The notes below the pieces were generated by a model. The model was not told the origin of the DNA and made no database searches. It worked only from the letters and a program-made list of their open reading frames with translations. A stretch of 19,469 nt of DNA from JBBQUP01 sp038212305 (GTDB taxonomy: Bacteria > Bacteroidota > Bacteroidia > Bacteroidales > Marinilabiliaceae), in assembly GCA_038212305.1 (NCBI GenBank), contig JBBQUP010000068.1:1-19469 (forward strand), read 5' to 3'. Positions 6,737 to 13,179 of this stretch are shown piece after piece. Numbering within the stretch: position 1 is the first letter of the stretch; each line of letters opens with the position of its first letter. Position numbers and translations under genes: made by a program.

Positions 6737-6767
6737 AATAGCCGTATGCCTTTTGTATGCGGTTATT
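6737..6767 (+). terminator. Intra-operon hairpin (attenuator, processing site or weak terminator)
   Basis: The arms AATAGCCGTATGC (6737-6749) and GTATGCGGTTATT (6755-6767) pair over 13 bp with three G-U wobbles, around a CTTTT loop. An AT-rich stretch follows, but no clean T run. It sits between the DUF5320-like gene and the second NifX-like gene. The G-U pairs weaken the minus-strand version, so the structure favours plus-strand RNA. Confidence 0.5.
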
Positions 6768-6793
6768 TATTGATAACATATAAATAAACGAAG

Positions 6794-7162
6794 ATGAGTA
6801 AGAAAATTGCAATACCAGTTGATGATGCAGGTATCCTTGATGGCCATTTTGGCCACTGTAAATTCTTCGCCATAATAAACGAAGAGAATGGAAAAATTAT
6901 CTCCGAAGAAAAAATTATTCCTCCTCCACACGAGCCTGGATTGTTGCCTAAATGGCTTGCCGAAAAAGGTGTAACAGACATTATTGCTGGAGGCATGGGT
7001 CAAATGGCAATACAATTATTTAATCAAAGTGGTGTGAATGCATTTGTAGGAGCACCTCAAATATCGGCTAAGGAACTTGCGCTTGGATATTTAAGCAGTA
7101 CATTAAGCTTAACAGCTAATTATTGCAACCACGAACACAACGAAGGTTGCAGTGGATACTAA
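6794..7162 (+). CDS. NifX-like (dinitrogenase cofactor family) protein 2, with Cys/His tail
   Basis: The 122-residue protein has the same fold family as the gene at 6151, but differs strongly in sequence. Its hallmarks are KKIAIPVDDAGILDGHFGHC (3-22; the DxHFGHC block is the typical cofactor-family motif) and VTDIIAGGMGQMAIQLF (60-76). The C-terminus has an extra metal-binding-looking tail, C111-x-H113-x-H115-x3-C119, absent from copy 1. This suggests two partners with different jobs, for example carrier and metal donor (inference). It comes 82 nt after the DUF5320-like gene, past a hairpin. The following ATPase gene begins at or near its stop codon. Confidence 0.9.
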   Translation: MSKKIAIPVDDAGILDGHFGHCKFFAIINEENGKIISEEKIIPPPHEPGLLPKWLAEKGVTDIIAGGMGQMAIQLFNQSGVNAFVGAPQISAKELALGYLSSTLSLTANYCNHEHNEGCSGY

Positions 7163-7178
7163 TCGAATAGGATCAAAA

Positions 7179-8078
7179 ATGCCATACAAAATTGCCATTG
7201 CAAGCGGCAAAGGTGGAACAGGTAAAACAACAGTCGCTGTTAACCTTTATATGCGATTATCGCACAATCGGGATAGTCGTGTTCAGTTGGTTGACTGCGA
7301 TGTGGAAGAGCCCAATGACATGATTTTTTTCGATGATTCAAAAAAAATTAGGGAAGATAAAATTTCGCAATTAGTACCTACAATAAATACAGACAAATGC
7401 ACCTTTTGCAGAAAATGCGTGGAGTATTGCGAGTTTAATGCCATTGTGGTGATTCCGCCTGTCAATTTTGCAGAAGTAAGTTCGAGTTTATGTCACTCAT
7501 GTGGTGCGTGTTTGATTGCCTGCGATCAAGGAGCAATAACCGAACATGCCGAATCGATTGGTGTTGTTAACCATTACGAGACAACGAAATTTAACAGCAT
7601 AGCCGAAGGGAAATTAAAAGTTGGCTCAGCCATGCAAACCATGCTAATTAAAGAGCTCAAAAAATTAATTTCGGATGAAAACGACATAATAATTTACGAT
7701 GCTCCACCTGGAACAAGTTGTCCAGTTGTTGAAACCATTAGCGATGTTAACTACATAATTCTAGTAGCAGAGCCAACGCTGTTTGGGCTGCACGACTTAA
7801 ATCTAATGGTGAGATTGGTTAAAGAACTTGAAATTCCTTTCGGAGTAATTATTAACAAAGCTGGTTTAGGAAGCAATTCGATCTATGAATTTCTGGAACA
7901 CGAAACTATCGACTTGTTGGGAGAAATTCCCTTTAGTAAAGAGTACGCAGGCCAATATGCCGAAGGAAAAATAACTGAATTTATTCCTGATGCGATAAGT
8001 AATAGCTACGCAGAAATACTAAATAGTTTAAATCAGAAAACTTTGCAACATGAAGGAGATAACAGTCTTAAGTGGTAA
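7179..8078 (+). CDS. MinD/ParA-type ATPase with two [4Fe-4S] ferredoxin motifs, copy 1
   Basis: The 299-residue protein (from ATG 7179) is a deviant-Walker-A ATPase with an inserted ferredoxin domain. The P-loop is GKGGTGKTT (10-18), followed by VDCDVEEPN (38-46). Two CxxCxxCxxxC motifs follow: C74, C77, C80, C84 and C105, C108, C111, C115. DAPPGTSCPV is the switch II region. Such proteins (Orp3/Orp4 type in Desulfovibrio) are found in tandem with NifX-like genes and are thought to drive metal-cofactor assembly. The frame also opens at GTG 7152, overlapping the upstream stop, but ATG 7179 places the P-loop at the standard distance. Its 3' end overlaps copy 2 by 29 nt, so the two are probably translated together. 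Confidence 0.92.
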   Translation: MPYKIAIASGKGGTGKTTVAVNLYMRLSHNRDSRVQLVDCDVEEPNDMIFFDDSKKIREDKISQLVPTINTDKCTFCRKCVEYCEFNAIVVIPPVNFAEVSSSLCHSCGACLIACDQGAITEHAESIGVVNHYETTKFNSIAEGKLKVGSAMQTMLIKELKKLISDENDIIIYDAPPGTSCPVVETISDVNYIILVAEPTLFGLHDLNLMVRLVKELEIPFGVIINKAGLGSNSIYEFLEHETIDLLGEIPFSKEYAGQYAEGKITEFIPDAISNSYAEILNSLNQKTLQHEGDNSLKW

Positions 8079-8916
8079 GGGAGGTACCGGTAAAACTTCC
8101 ATTACCGCTGCATTGGCATCGGTTGCAGTGAATGCTGTTTTTTGCGATAATGATGTGGATGCTGCCGACCTTCATTTAATCTTCCAACCACAAATTATAG
8201 AGGAGCATCAATTTTCAAGTGGATGGAAAGCAAATATAAACACTTTCGAATGCACGAATTGTGGCATCTGCGTTCAGAATTGCCGCTTCGATGCCATTCA
8301 CTTTAACAACAGTGGAGCCTTGGAGATTAATCCCTACCAATGCGAGGGATGTCGCCTTTGCGAACGAATTTGTCCTGAAAAAGCCATCAGCTCTGTTGAA
8401 AACACAAATAATTCATGGTTTGTATCTCAATCGCGTTTTGGTGATTTTGTGCATGCCCAAATAGGTCCCGGCGAAGAAAACTCTGGAAAATTGGTAACTC
8501 AAATACGGAGAAAAGCTCAAGAGATAGCCTTGCAAAATAAATCAGATTACATCATTAACGACGGCCCTCCGGGAATTGGTTGTGCCACCATCGCATCGCT
8601 GTCTGGAACAAGTGCTGTTTTACTTGTTATTGAACCAACGAAATCAGGACTGCATGATGTTAAGCGTTTGGTTGAGTTAATTGAATCGTTTAAAATAGAT
8701 GCCTTCGCAGTAATTAATAAATTCGACATTAATCTTGAAGTTGCGCAAACCATTGAAGAATTCTTACAATCCAAAAACATTCCCTTGTTAGCCAATATTC
8801 CGTTTGAAAAGGAGATGGTAGAGGCCATGGTGATTGGAAAAACCATTGTGGAATACAATTCGAACTCGGTTATTACAAAACAAATTAAAGATATATGGGA
8901 AGCATTGATACAATAA
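8050..8916 (+). CDS. MinD/ParA-type ATPase with two [4Fe-4S] ferredoxin motifs, copy 2
   Basis: The 288-residue protein is a paralogue of the preceding gene. It has the P-loop SGKGGTGKTS (8-17), NDVDAADLHL (34-43), cluster ligands C68, C71, C74, C78 and C98, C101, C104, C108, and switch II NDGPPGIGCA. The insert is shorter, and the overall sequence is clearly diverged from copy 1, which fits a heterodimer as proposed for such pairs. It starts 29 nt inside copy 1 and its last 22 nt overlap the deformylase start, a chain of translational coupling. The final residues (IKDIWEALIQ) are standard for the family. Cellular role: ATP-driven metal-cofactor handling, with electron transfer through the clusters (inferred from family). 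Confidence 0.92.
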   Translation: MKEITVLSGKGGTGKTSITAALASVAVNAVFCDNDVDAADLHLIFQPQIIEEHQFSSGWKANINTFECTNCGICVQNCRFDAIHFNNSGALEINPYQCEGCRLCERICPEKAISSVENTNNSWFVSQSRFGDFVHAQIGPGEENSGKLVTQIRRKAQEIALQNKSDYIINDGPPGIGCATIASLSGTSAVLLVIEPTKSGLHDVKRLVELIESFKIDAFAVINKFDINLEVAQTIEEFLQSKNIPLLANIPFEKEMVEAMVIGKTIVEYNSNSVITKQIKDIWEALIQ

Positions 8917-9497
8917 AATCTAGAACTGTACCTATTGTTGTTTATGGCAACCCTGCTTTAAGGCGAAAATCGACAGAGGTAGTTATGCAAGATAAAAACA
9001 TTGATATTTTGATATCAAATTTATGGCATACGCTGGCGATGTCAGGAGGTGTAGGACTTGCAGCTTCACAAATTAATAGTAACCTAAGTGTATTTGTAAT
9101 AAAAAGCACCTTAATGTTTTCAGAGTGGAATGTAGAACAAAGAAGTAAATATTTCTCGGGTGATGAGGGAATTGAAGAAATATTTATTAACCCTCGGATT
9201 ATAGGAGTATCTGAAGAAACAAACACACAAACCGAAGGCTGTTTAAGTATTCCTGATATTTATGAAAATATTAAAAGACCTTGGGAGATAATAATTGAAT
9301 ATCTCGATAAAGATTTCGTATTTCATCGCAAGCAGTTCTCAGGCTATACAGCAAGAGTAATTCAACACGAATATGATCATTTGCAAGGCAAACTTTTTAT
9401 CGACCATTTATCGCCATTAAGCAAAAGGCTACTACAGAATAAGCTGAAAAAAATTTCAACCAAAAAAATAACAGTCGATTATCCAATTACTTACTAA
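8895..9497 (+). CDS. def: Peptide deformylase encoded within the cofactor cluster
   Basis: The 200-residue protein has all three deformylase motifs. These are GVGLAASQ (52-59; motif GxGLAAxQ, here with Ser in place of the common Pro), EGCLS (114-118; metal ligand C116) and QHEYDH (157-162; H158 and H162 metal ligands, E159 catalytic). It removes the formyl group from nascent N-terminal Met, usually with Fe2+. It overlaps the MinD-type gene by 22 nt, so it is made together with the Fe-S ATPases. A housekeeping def is expected elsewhere in the genome, so this may be a second copy used with the cluster (inference). The C-terminal tail (about 172-200) is Lys-rich. The start is the only ATG consistent with the family N-terminus (PIVVYGNPALRRKS). 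Confidence 0.92.
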   Translation: MGSIDTIKSRTVPIVVYGNPALRRKSTEVVMQDKNIDILISNLWHTLAMSGGVGLAASQINSNLSVFVIKSTLMFSEWNVEQRSKYFSGDEGIEEIFINPRIIGVSEETNTQTEGCLSIPDIYENIKRPWEIIIEYLDKDFVFHRKQFSGYTARVIQHEYDHLQGKLFIDHLSPLSKRLLQNKLKKISTKKITVDYPITY

Positions 9498-9550
9498 ATG
9501 TAATGCATCATTTTAAAACACAATACACAACAAGCAATTAAGAAAACACT

Positions 9551-10345
9551 ATGATAAAATCGCTAGAAAACGTAAAAAACATAATCTTCATCTCATCAGG
9601 CAAAGGAGGAGTGGGAAAATCAATGGTTGCAGCAAATTTAGCTGTAGCGCTAGCACGAAATGGACACTCAACAGGCTTGCTAGATGCAGATATCTATGGG
9701 CCTAGCGTACCAATTACAATGGGTGTTGAAGGCAAAAAACCTTTGGTAGTAAGATATGGGGAGAAAGAAAATTACTCTCCAGTTATAAATTACGGCATAA
9801 AAATTATGTCGCTCGGCTTTTTAATGAAAAAAGAAGATGCTGTTATTTGGCGCGGGCCAATGGCATCGAATGCGCTTACTCAAATGCTTGAAAACACAGT
9901 TTGGGGTGAGTTGGAATTTTTAGTCATTGATATGCCCCCTGGCACAGGTGATATTTGCATTACACTCGCGCAAAAAATACCTCAAGCCAAGGCGCTTATT
10001 GTTATTACACCACAACAAATGGCTATTGCCGATGGCCGCAAAGCAGCTAACATGTATCGAGCCAATGGAATTGATATTGAAATTATTGGAGTGATTGAAA
10101 ACATGTCGTGGTTTACTCCCGAAAAACATCCTGATGAAAAGTACATTATTTTTGGTGAAGGAGGTGGAAACCAATTGGCGCAAGAAATAAACGCTCCTTT
10201 ATTGGCTCAAATACCTTTGGTTAGCGATGTTTGTAGCTTAGCTGACACCGGGAAAACAATATTTATGTCGTCGAACTCGGTTATAGTAAAAGCCTTTGAA
10301 GAATTGGCAAACACTATTTGTAAAGTAACTACAATTTTAATTTGA
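9551..10345 (+). CDS. mrp: Mrp/ApbC/NBP35-family P-loop ATPase
   Basis: The 264-residue protein has the Mrp signature set: SGKGGVGKS (16-24), LLDADIYGPSVP (43-54), WRGPMASNALTQ (100-111), DMPPGTGD (127-134) and TPQQMAIADGRKAANM. Mrp proteins carry or transfer Fe-S clusters. Two features are absent. There is no N-terminal DUF59/MIP18 domain, so it is the short form. The bridging CxxC is replaced by MSWFTPEKHPDEKY (185-198), a substitution common in Bacteroidota Mrp. It lies 53 nt after def. In sulfate reducers MrpORP belongs to the orange-protein cluster, which supports the functional grouping here. Confidence 0.93.
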   Translation: MIKSLENVKNIIFISSGKGGVGKSMVAANLAVALARNGHSTGLLDADIYGPSVPITMGVEGKKPLVVRYGEKENYSPVINYGIKIMSLGFLMKKEDAVIWRGPMASNALTQMLENTVWGELEFLVIDMPPGTGDICITLAQKIPQAKALIVITPQQMAIADGRKAANMYRANGIDIEIIGVIENMSWFTPEKHPDEKYIIFGEGGGNQLAQEINAPLLAQIPLVSDVCSLADTGKTIFMSSNSVIVKAFEELANTICKVTTILI

Positions 10346-10393
10346 GAATTCCCCAAAAGCAAAGTTTATGATTTGAGATTTTAAATATTAGCA

Positions 10394-11011
10394 ATGATTA
10401 ATAATAGGTTAGAGATTGGTGTTCGCGTTCGGCTCCCAACTAAAAATGGATATTTTAATATTATTCCATTTCTTGAAAAAGAAACTGGTCTCGAACACAT
10501 CGCATTAATAAAAGGTAATTTTGTGTTCAGCGATACAGTGCTTACCCGAATTCATTCGGCTTGTGCCACAGGCGATTTATTCGGTTCGCTTCGATGCGAT
10601 TGTGGCGAGCAACTACAAAAAGCCTTAAGGATGATTGAACAAGAAGGGAAAGGCCTTATTTTATATCTACAACAAGAAGGTAGAGGCATTGGATTAATGA
10701 ATAAAATTAGGGCCTACCAACTTCAAGACGAAGGCCTTGACACTGTTGATGCTAATGTCTGTTTAGGCTTTGCACCCGATGAAAGAAATTATACGATAGC
10801 CGCAGAAATGCTTAAGAAATTAGGCGTAAATCAGGTGCGACTAATGACTAACAACCCCGATAAAATAAACGGACTTGAATCAGCCAACATCAAAGTAATT
10901 GAACGTATTCCCATCGAAATACAAACCAATAAATACAATTTCAACTACTTACATACAAAGCAAACACGAATGAATCATATCCTAGACTCAATAGATGCAG
11001 TTGAAAAATGA
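10394..11011 (+). CDS. ribA: GTP cyclohydrolase II, stand-alone
   Basis: The 205-residue protein contains the full GTP cyclohydrolase II core. RIHSACATGDLFGSLRCDCGEQL spans 52-74 in segments, with zinc ligands C57, C68 and C70. QQEGRGIGL (93-101), Y108, the D129/R131 pair in APDERNY and MTNNPDK (151-157) also match E. coli RibA with a constant offset of three. It opens GTP to the first riboflavin intermediate. Many Bacteroidota use a fused RibBA, so a separate short RibA within this cluster may be a second copy or part of another pathway (inference). It is 48 nt after mrp. No riboswitch is visible upstream. Confidence 0.92.
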   Translation: MINNRLEIGVRVRLPTKNGYFNIIPFLEKETGLEHIALIKGNFVFSDTVLTRIHSACATGDLFGSLRCDCGEQLQKALRMIEQEGKGLILYLQQEGRGIGLMNKIRAYQLQDEGLDTVDANVCLGFAPDERNYTIAAEMLKKLGVNQVRLMTNNPDKINGLESANIKVIERIPIEIQTNKYNFNYLHTKQTRMNHILDSIDAVEK

Positions 11012-11163
11012 CACGATTATCAGAACAATAAAACACATTTACAATGACAAAAATACCAGAAAAAGGAAATTAAAATTCGATATACGCAACATGCGTTGCT
11101 TTATTCGAGGACAATAGTAGAAATTGAAGAAATATACTCAGGTGCAGAGAAAATTATTTAACC
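11012..11163 (+). other. Gene-free spacer with a small hairpin and possible decayed reading frame
   Basis: This 152-nt spacer follows ribA. A short frame MTKIPEKGN stops at once. A different frame is open to 11161 for about 34 codons without a start, so a frameshifted remnant is possible. GCAAC-ATGC-GTTGC (11086-11099) can form a small stem. I recognise nothing else. Confidence 0.4.
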
Positions 11164-11583
11164 ATGATTACCGATACAATACAATTAAGGCCACGATACG
11201 GTGAAGTAGATCAGATGGGCTATGTTTACCATGCTAACTATGTAAGCTATTGCCATCAGGCTCGCACCGAATTATTACGCAAATTGGGAATTCACGATCG
11301 CTTGTTAGAAGAAAACAATGTGATGCTACCAGTAATCTCGTTTGAGATAAAATACATAAAACCAGCACATTACGATGAGCTATTAACAATAAAAGCCACC
11401 ATTAACAAGATGCCTGAGGTGCGCTTTCACTTTGAATTTGAAGTAAGGAATGAAAAGAGCGACTTAATCTGCACCGCTAGCTCTACAGTGGTATTTGTAA
11501 AAAAAGATTCGCGAAGTCCTACCTTTTTACCCGATTTTGTAAAAAGAGTTTTGCAAAATAAATTTCAACTTCGTGAAGCTTAA
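11164..11583 (+). CDS. YbgC/4-hydroxybenzoyl-CoA-type hotdog thioesterase
   Basis: The 139-residue protein is a single hotdog domain with the catalytic signature RYGEVDQMGYVYHANY (11-26). D16 is the expected catalytic acid, and G19, H23 and Y26 are the conserved partners. The rest (SFEIKYIKPAHYDELLTIKATI) follows the family. It should hydrolyse short acyl-CoA thioesters in the cytosol; the substrate is not readable from sequence. Full length for the family is about 130-140 residues. It is separated from ribA by a 152-nt spacer with no visible promoter, and from trmO by 66 nt. No link to the cofactor genes beyond position. Confidence 0.9.
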   Translation: MITDTIQLRPRYGEVDQMGYVYHANYVSYCHQARTELLRKLGIHDRLLEENNVMLPVISFEIKYIKPAHYDELLTIKATINKMPEVRFHFEFEVRNEKSDLICTASSTVVFVKKDSRSPTFLPDFVKRVLQNKFQLREA

Positions 11584-11649
11584 ATTCTAAAACGAGCAAA
11601 TTATTTTATAATTTAACTCCACATCAGCAAACAATTACAATAAGCCGTA

Positions 11650-12147
11650 ATGATTAATAATCAAATCATCTTCTACCCAATTGGAATTATACATAGTCCT
11701 TTCAACGACATTAGCAACATGCCCATTCAGCCTTTGGCCGCTGAAAAAGTGATGGGTTGGATTGAACTTTTTCCAGAATTTATCGATGGATTAATTGACT
11801 TGGAAGGATTTTCGCACATCACATTAATTTATCACCTACATAAAGTTGATGGGCATCAACTAAAAGTTAAACCATTTATGGATGATGAGGAACATGGAAT
11901 TTTCGCCACCCGCTCGCCCAAACGCCCTAATGCAATTGGCTTATCAACAGTTAAACTGATAAACATCGAGAAAAACAGACTCAACATAGAAATGGTAGAT
12001 ATCCTTAACGGCACACCTTTATTGGATATTAAACCATTCTTCTCAAGATTTGATAACCGTTTTAATACAAAATCGGGCTGGTTAAAGAAACTTGGAGATG
12101 TCTCTAATGACAAACTAATTTCAGATAATAGGTTTAGAAACAAGTAA
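11650..12147 (+). CDS. trmO: TrmO/TsaA-like tRNA N6-methyltransferase (UPF0066), short form
   Basis: The 165-residue protein shows the TrmO signature HGIFATRSPKRPNAIGLS (82-99), preceded by the family start YPIGIIHSPFND and ending with the beta-barrel strands LNGTPLLDIKPFF. TrmO methylates the threonylcarbamoyl-adenosine at position 37 of some tRNAs with SAM, improving decoding. The E. coli protein is about 235 residues; this one stops after the N-terminal methyltransferase domain, as many bacterial and archaeal members do. TrmO-like genes occur next to NifX- and DUF134-type genes in anaerobes as I recall, so the family may have a second role. It lies directly before a SAM methyltransferase gene. 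Confidence 0.9.
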   Translation: MINNQIIFYPIGIIHSPFNDISNMPIQPLAAEKVMGWIELFPEFIDGLIDLEGFSHITLIYHLHKVDGHQLKVKPFMDDEEHGIFATRSPKRPNAIGLSTVKLINIEKNRLNIEMVDILNGTPLLDIKPFFSRFDNRFNTKSGWLKKLGDVSNDKLISDNRFRNK

Positions 12148-12173
12148 TAGAATTAATAGAAAAAAACTTTCAA

Positions 12174-12806
12174 ATGGAAAACCGATTCGATAAAGAGGCA
12201 AGCACTTGGGATGTAAAACCAAACAGGTTAATGATGGCTGAAAAATTTGCTGCTGAAATTGTGAAAATAATAAAAGGTAAAAACTACAAAACAGCGCTCG
12301 AATATGGCACTGGCACTGGCAATGTAAGCTTCACCTTAAAAAATAGTTTCGAAAAAATAACTTTAGCAGATGCTTCACAAGGCATGATAAATGAAGTTCA
12401 AAATAAGATCGCCCAAAATGCAGTAACTCACTTTTATCCATTGATGTTGGATCTTGAAAAAACTAACATCAATGCAAGTTTCGATGTTATCTACACTTTA
12501 ATGACAATGCATCATGTGAAAAATGTGGAAAAGGTGGTTTCTGAATTCAGTAAAATCCTTTTGCCAGGCGGCATACTAATTATTGGCGACTTAGAAAAAG
12601 AGGATGGCGATTTTCATCGTTATCCTGAAAATCAAGAAGTTCACCATGGTTTTGACAAAGAATTACTGGACAATGTTCTAAAAAGTAACTACCTAAAGAT
12701 GAATAGCTACAACGTATTTTATAACATGGAACGCACACACACTGGAGAAACCAAAAACTACCCATTGTTTATTCTTTCGGCTCTTAGTAATAATCAAAAG
12801 ATTTAA
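12174..12806 (+). CDS. Class I SAM-dependent methyltransferase
   Basis: The 210-residue protein is a Rossmann-fold methyltransferase. Motif I is LEYGTGTGN (42-50), the acidic post-I residue is in LADASQGM (64-71), and motif IV/post-IV is FDVIYTLMTMHHVKN followed by LLPGGILIIGDLEKED. The C-terminal segment ends ERTHTGETKNYPLFILSA, as in small UbiE/Tam-like enzymes of unknown substrate. The start MENRFDKEASTWD is the usual N-terminus of this subfamily. Its first codons include the right-hand copy of the 52-nt repeat, shared with the broken gene at 5362. It follows trmO by 26 nt and closes the cluster. Confidence 0.9.
   Translation: MENRFDKEASTWDVKPNRLMMAEKFAAEIVKIIKGKNYKTALEYGTGTGNVSFTLKNSFEKITLADASQGMINEVQNKIAQNAVTHFYPLMLDLEKTNINASFDVIYTLMTMHHVKNVEKVVSEFSKILLPGGILIIGDLEKEDGDFHRYPENQEVHHGFDKELLDNVLKSNYLKMNSYNVFYNMERTHTGETKNYPLFILSALSNNQKI
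12184..12235 (+). repeat. 52-nt direct repeat, right copy
   Basis: This copy lies within codons 4-21 of the intact methyltransferase. It is the partner of 5372-5423, with one difference in 52 by eye. Confidence 0.9.
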
Positions 12807-12843
12807 CATCAAGGAACAAAACCTAGAACAACAAACATTCGGA

Positions 12844-13032
12844 ATGCCACGTATTGGCATTGCAACACCAGCTGAATGGTGTCCGGGAGATGATGTAATT
12901 GTTGGGCCTGCTGGCTCATGCGGTGCTGCAAAAGGCCGAATGGAAGACAGTGAAATCGATTGTAAAGATTGGTTTTTCTGCACCAAAAAACTCGCTAAAG
13001 ATTTAGTGCTAAACAAAATATTAAAGAAATAA
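12844..13032 (+). pseudogene. Peroxiredoxin reduced to its C-terminal tail (internal deletion)
   Basis: The 62-codon frame reads MPRIGIATPAEWCPGDDVI and ends SCGAAKGRMED...DWFFCTKKLAKDLVLNKILKK. From residue 6 this is the C-terminal tail of Prx6/AhpC-type peroxiredoxins, which ends (V/I)ATPAxWQPGDDVIVPPAGSCG in pieces, then a DWFFCTKKL block. The first residues MPRIG also match the N-terminus of such proteins (MPRIGDKAPEF). About 150 middle residues, including the peroxidatic Cys, are missing in frame. I read it as a gene with an in-frame internal deletion; a real tail-only peptide cannot be excluded since the frame is intact. No SD or clear promoter is seen. Confidence 0.72.
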
Positions 13033-13173
13033 AATAGCCAACTACTCTAAATAGCAAGCACTGAACCGCCACTTTTTCCAAACCACTGTTAGGCGTCCGT
13101 TCTTTTTTTCAGCCGGTGTTGCATGTGTCATTTTATGTCGTAAGTTTGTGACCATTGTATAAGGTTAAGCTAT
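13033..13173 (+). other. Left flank of the restriction-modification module
   Basis: Gene-free flank, less AT-rich than its surroundings. It holds GTTAGGCGTCCG (13089-13100), a run of T, and the methylase promoter at its right end. I see no transposase, tRNA gene or convincing att site. Confidence 0.4.
13119..13148 (+). promoter_or_regulatory. Promoter for the DNA methyltransferase gene
   Basis: TTG (13119-13121), 19-nt spacer, TAAGTTTG (13141-13148): an exact match to the Bacteroidota consensus. Transcription would start near 13155, about 25 nt before the ATG at 13180, which supports that start. Confidence 0.65.
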
Positions 13174-13179
13174 GTGGTT

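Noticed and set aside
6151..7162. Nitrogenase (nif) cluster
   Set aside because: NifX-like domains occur widely outside nitrogen fixation, and no nifH, D, K, B, E or N is present.
8942..9226. Minus-strand open frames inside the cofactor cluster
   Set aside because: They are shadows of well-supported plus-strand genes, without family motifs or promoters.
13086..13102. GTTAGGCG resembling the R' end of an integron attC site near the restriction-modification module
   Set aside because: I found no matching RYYYAAC partner or paired L boxes at a suitable distance upstream, and no integrase; one 7-nt match is not enough.
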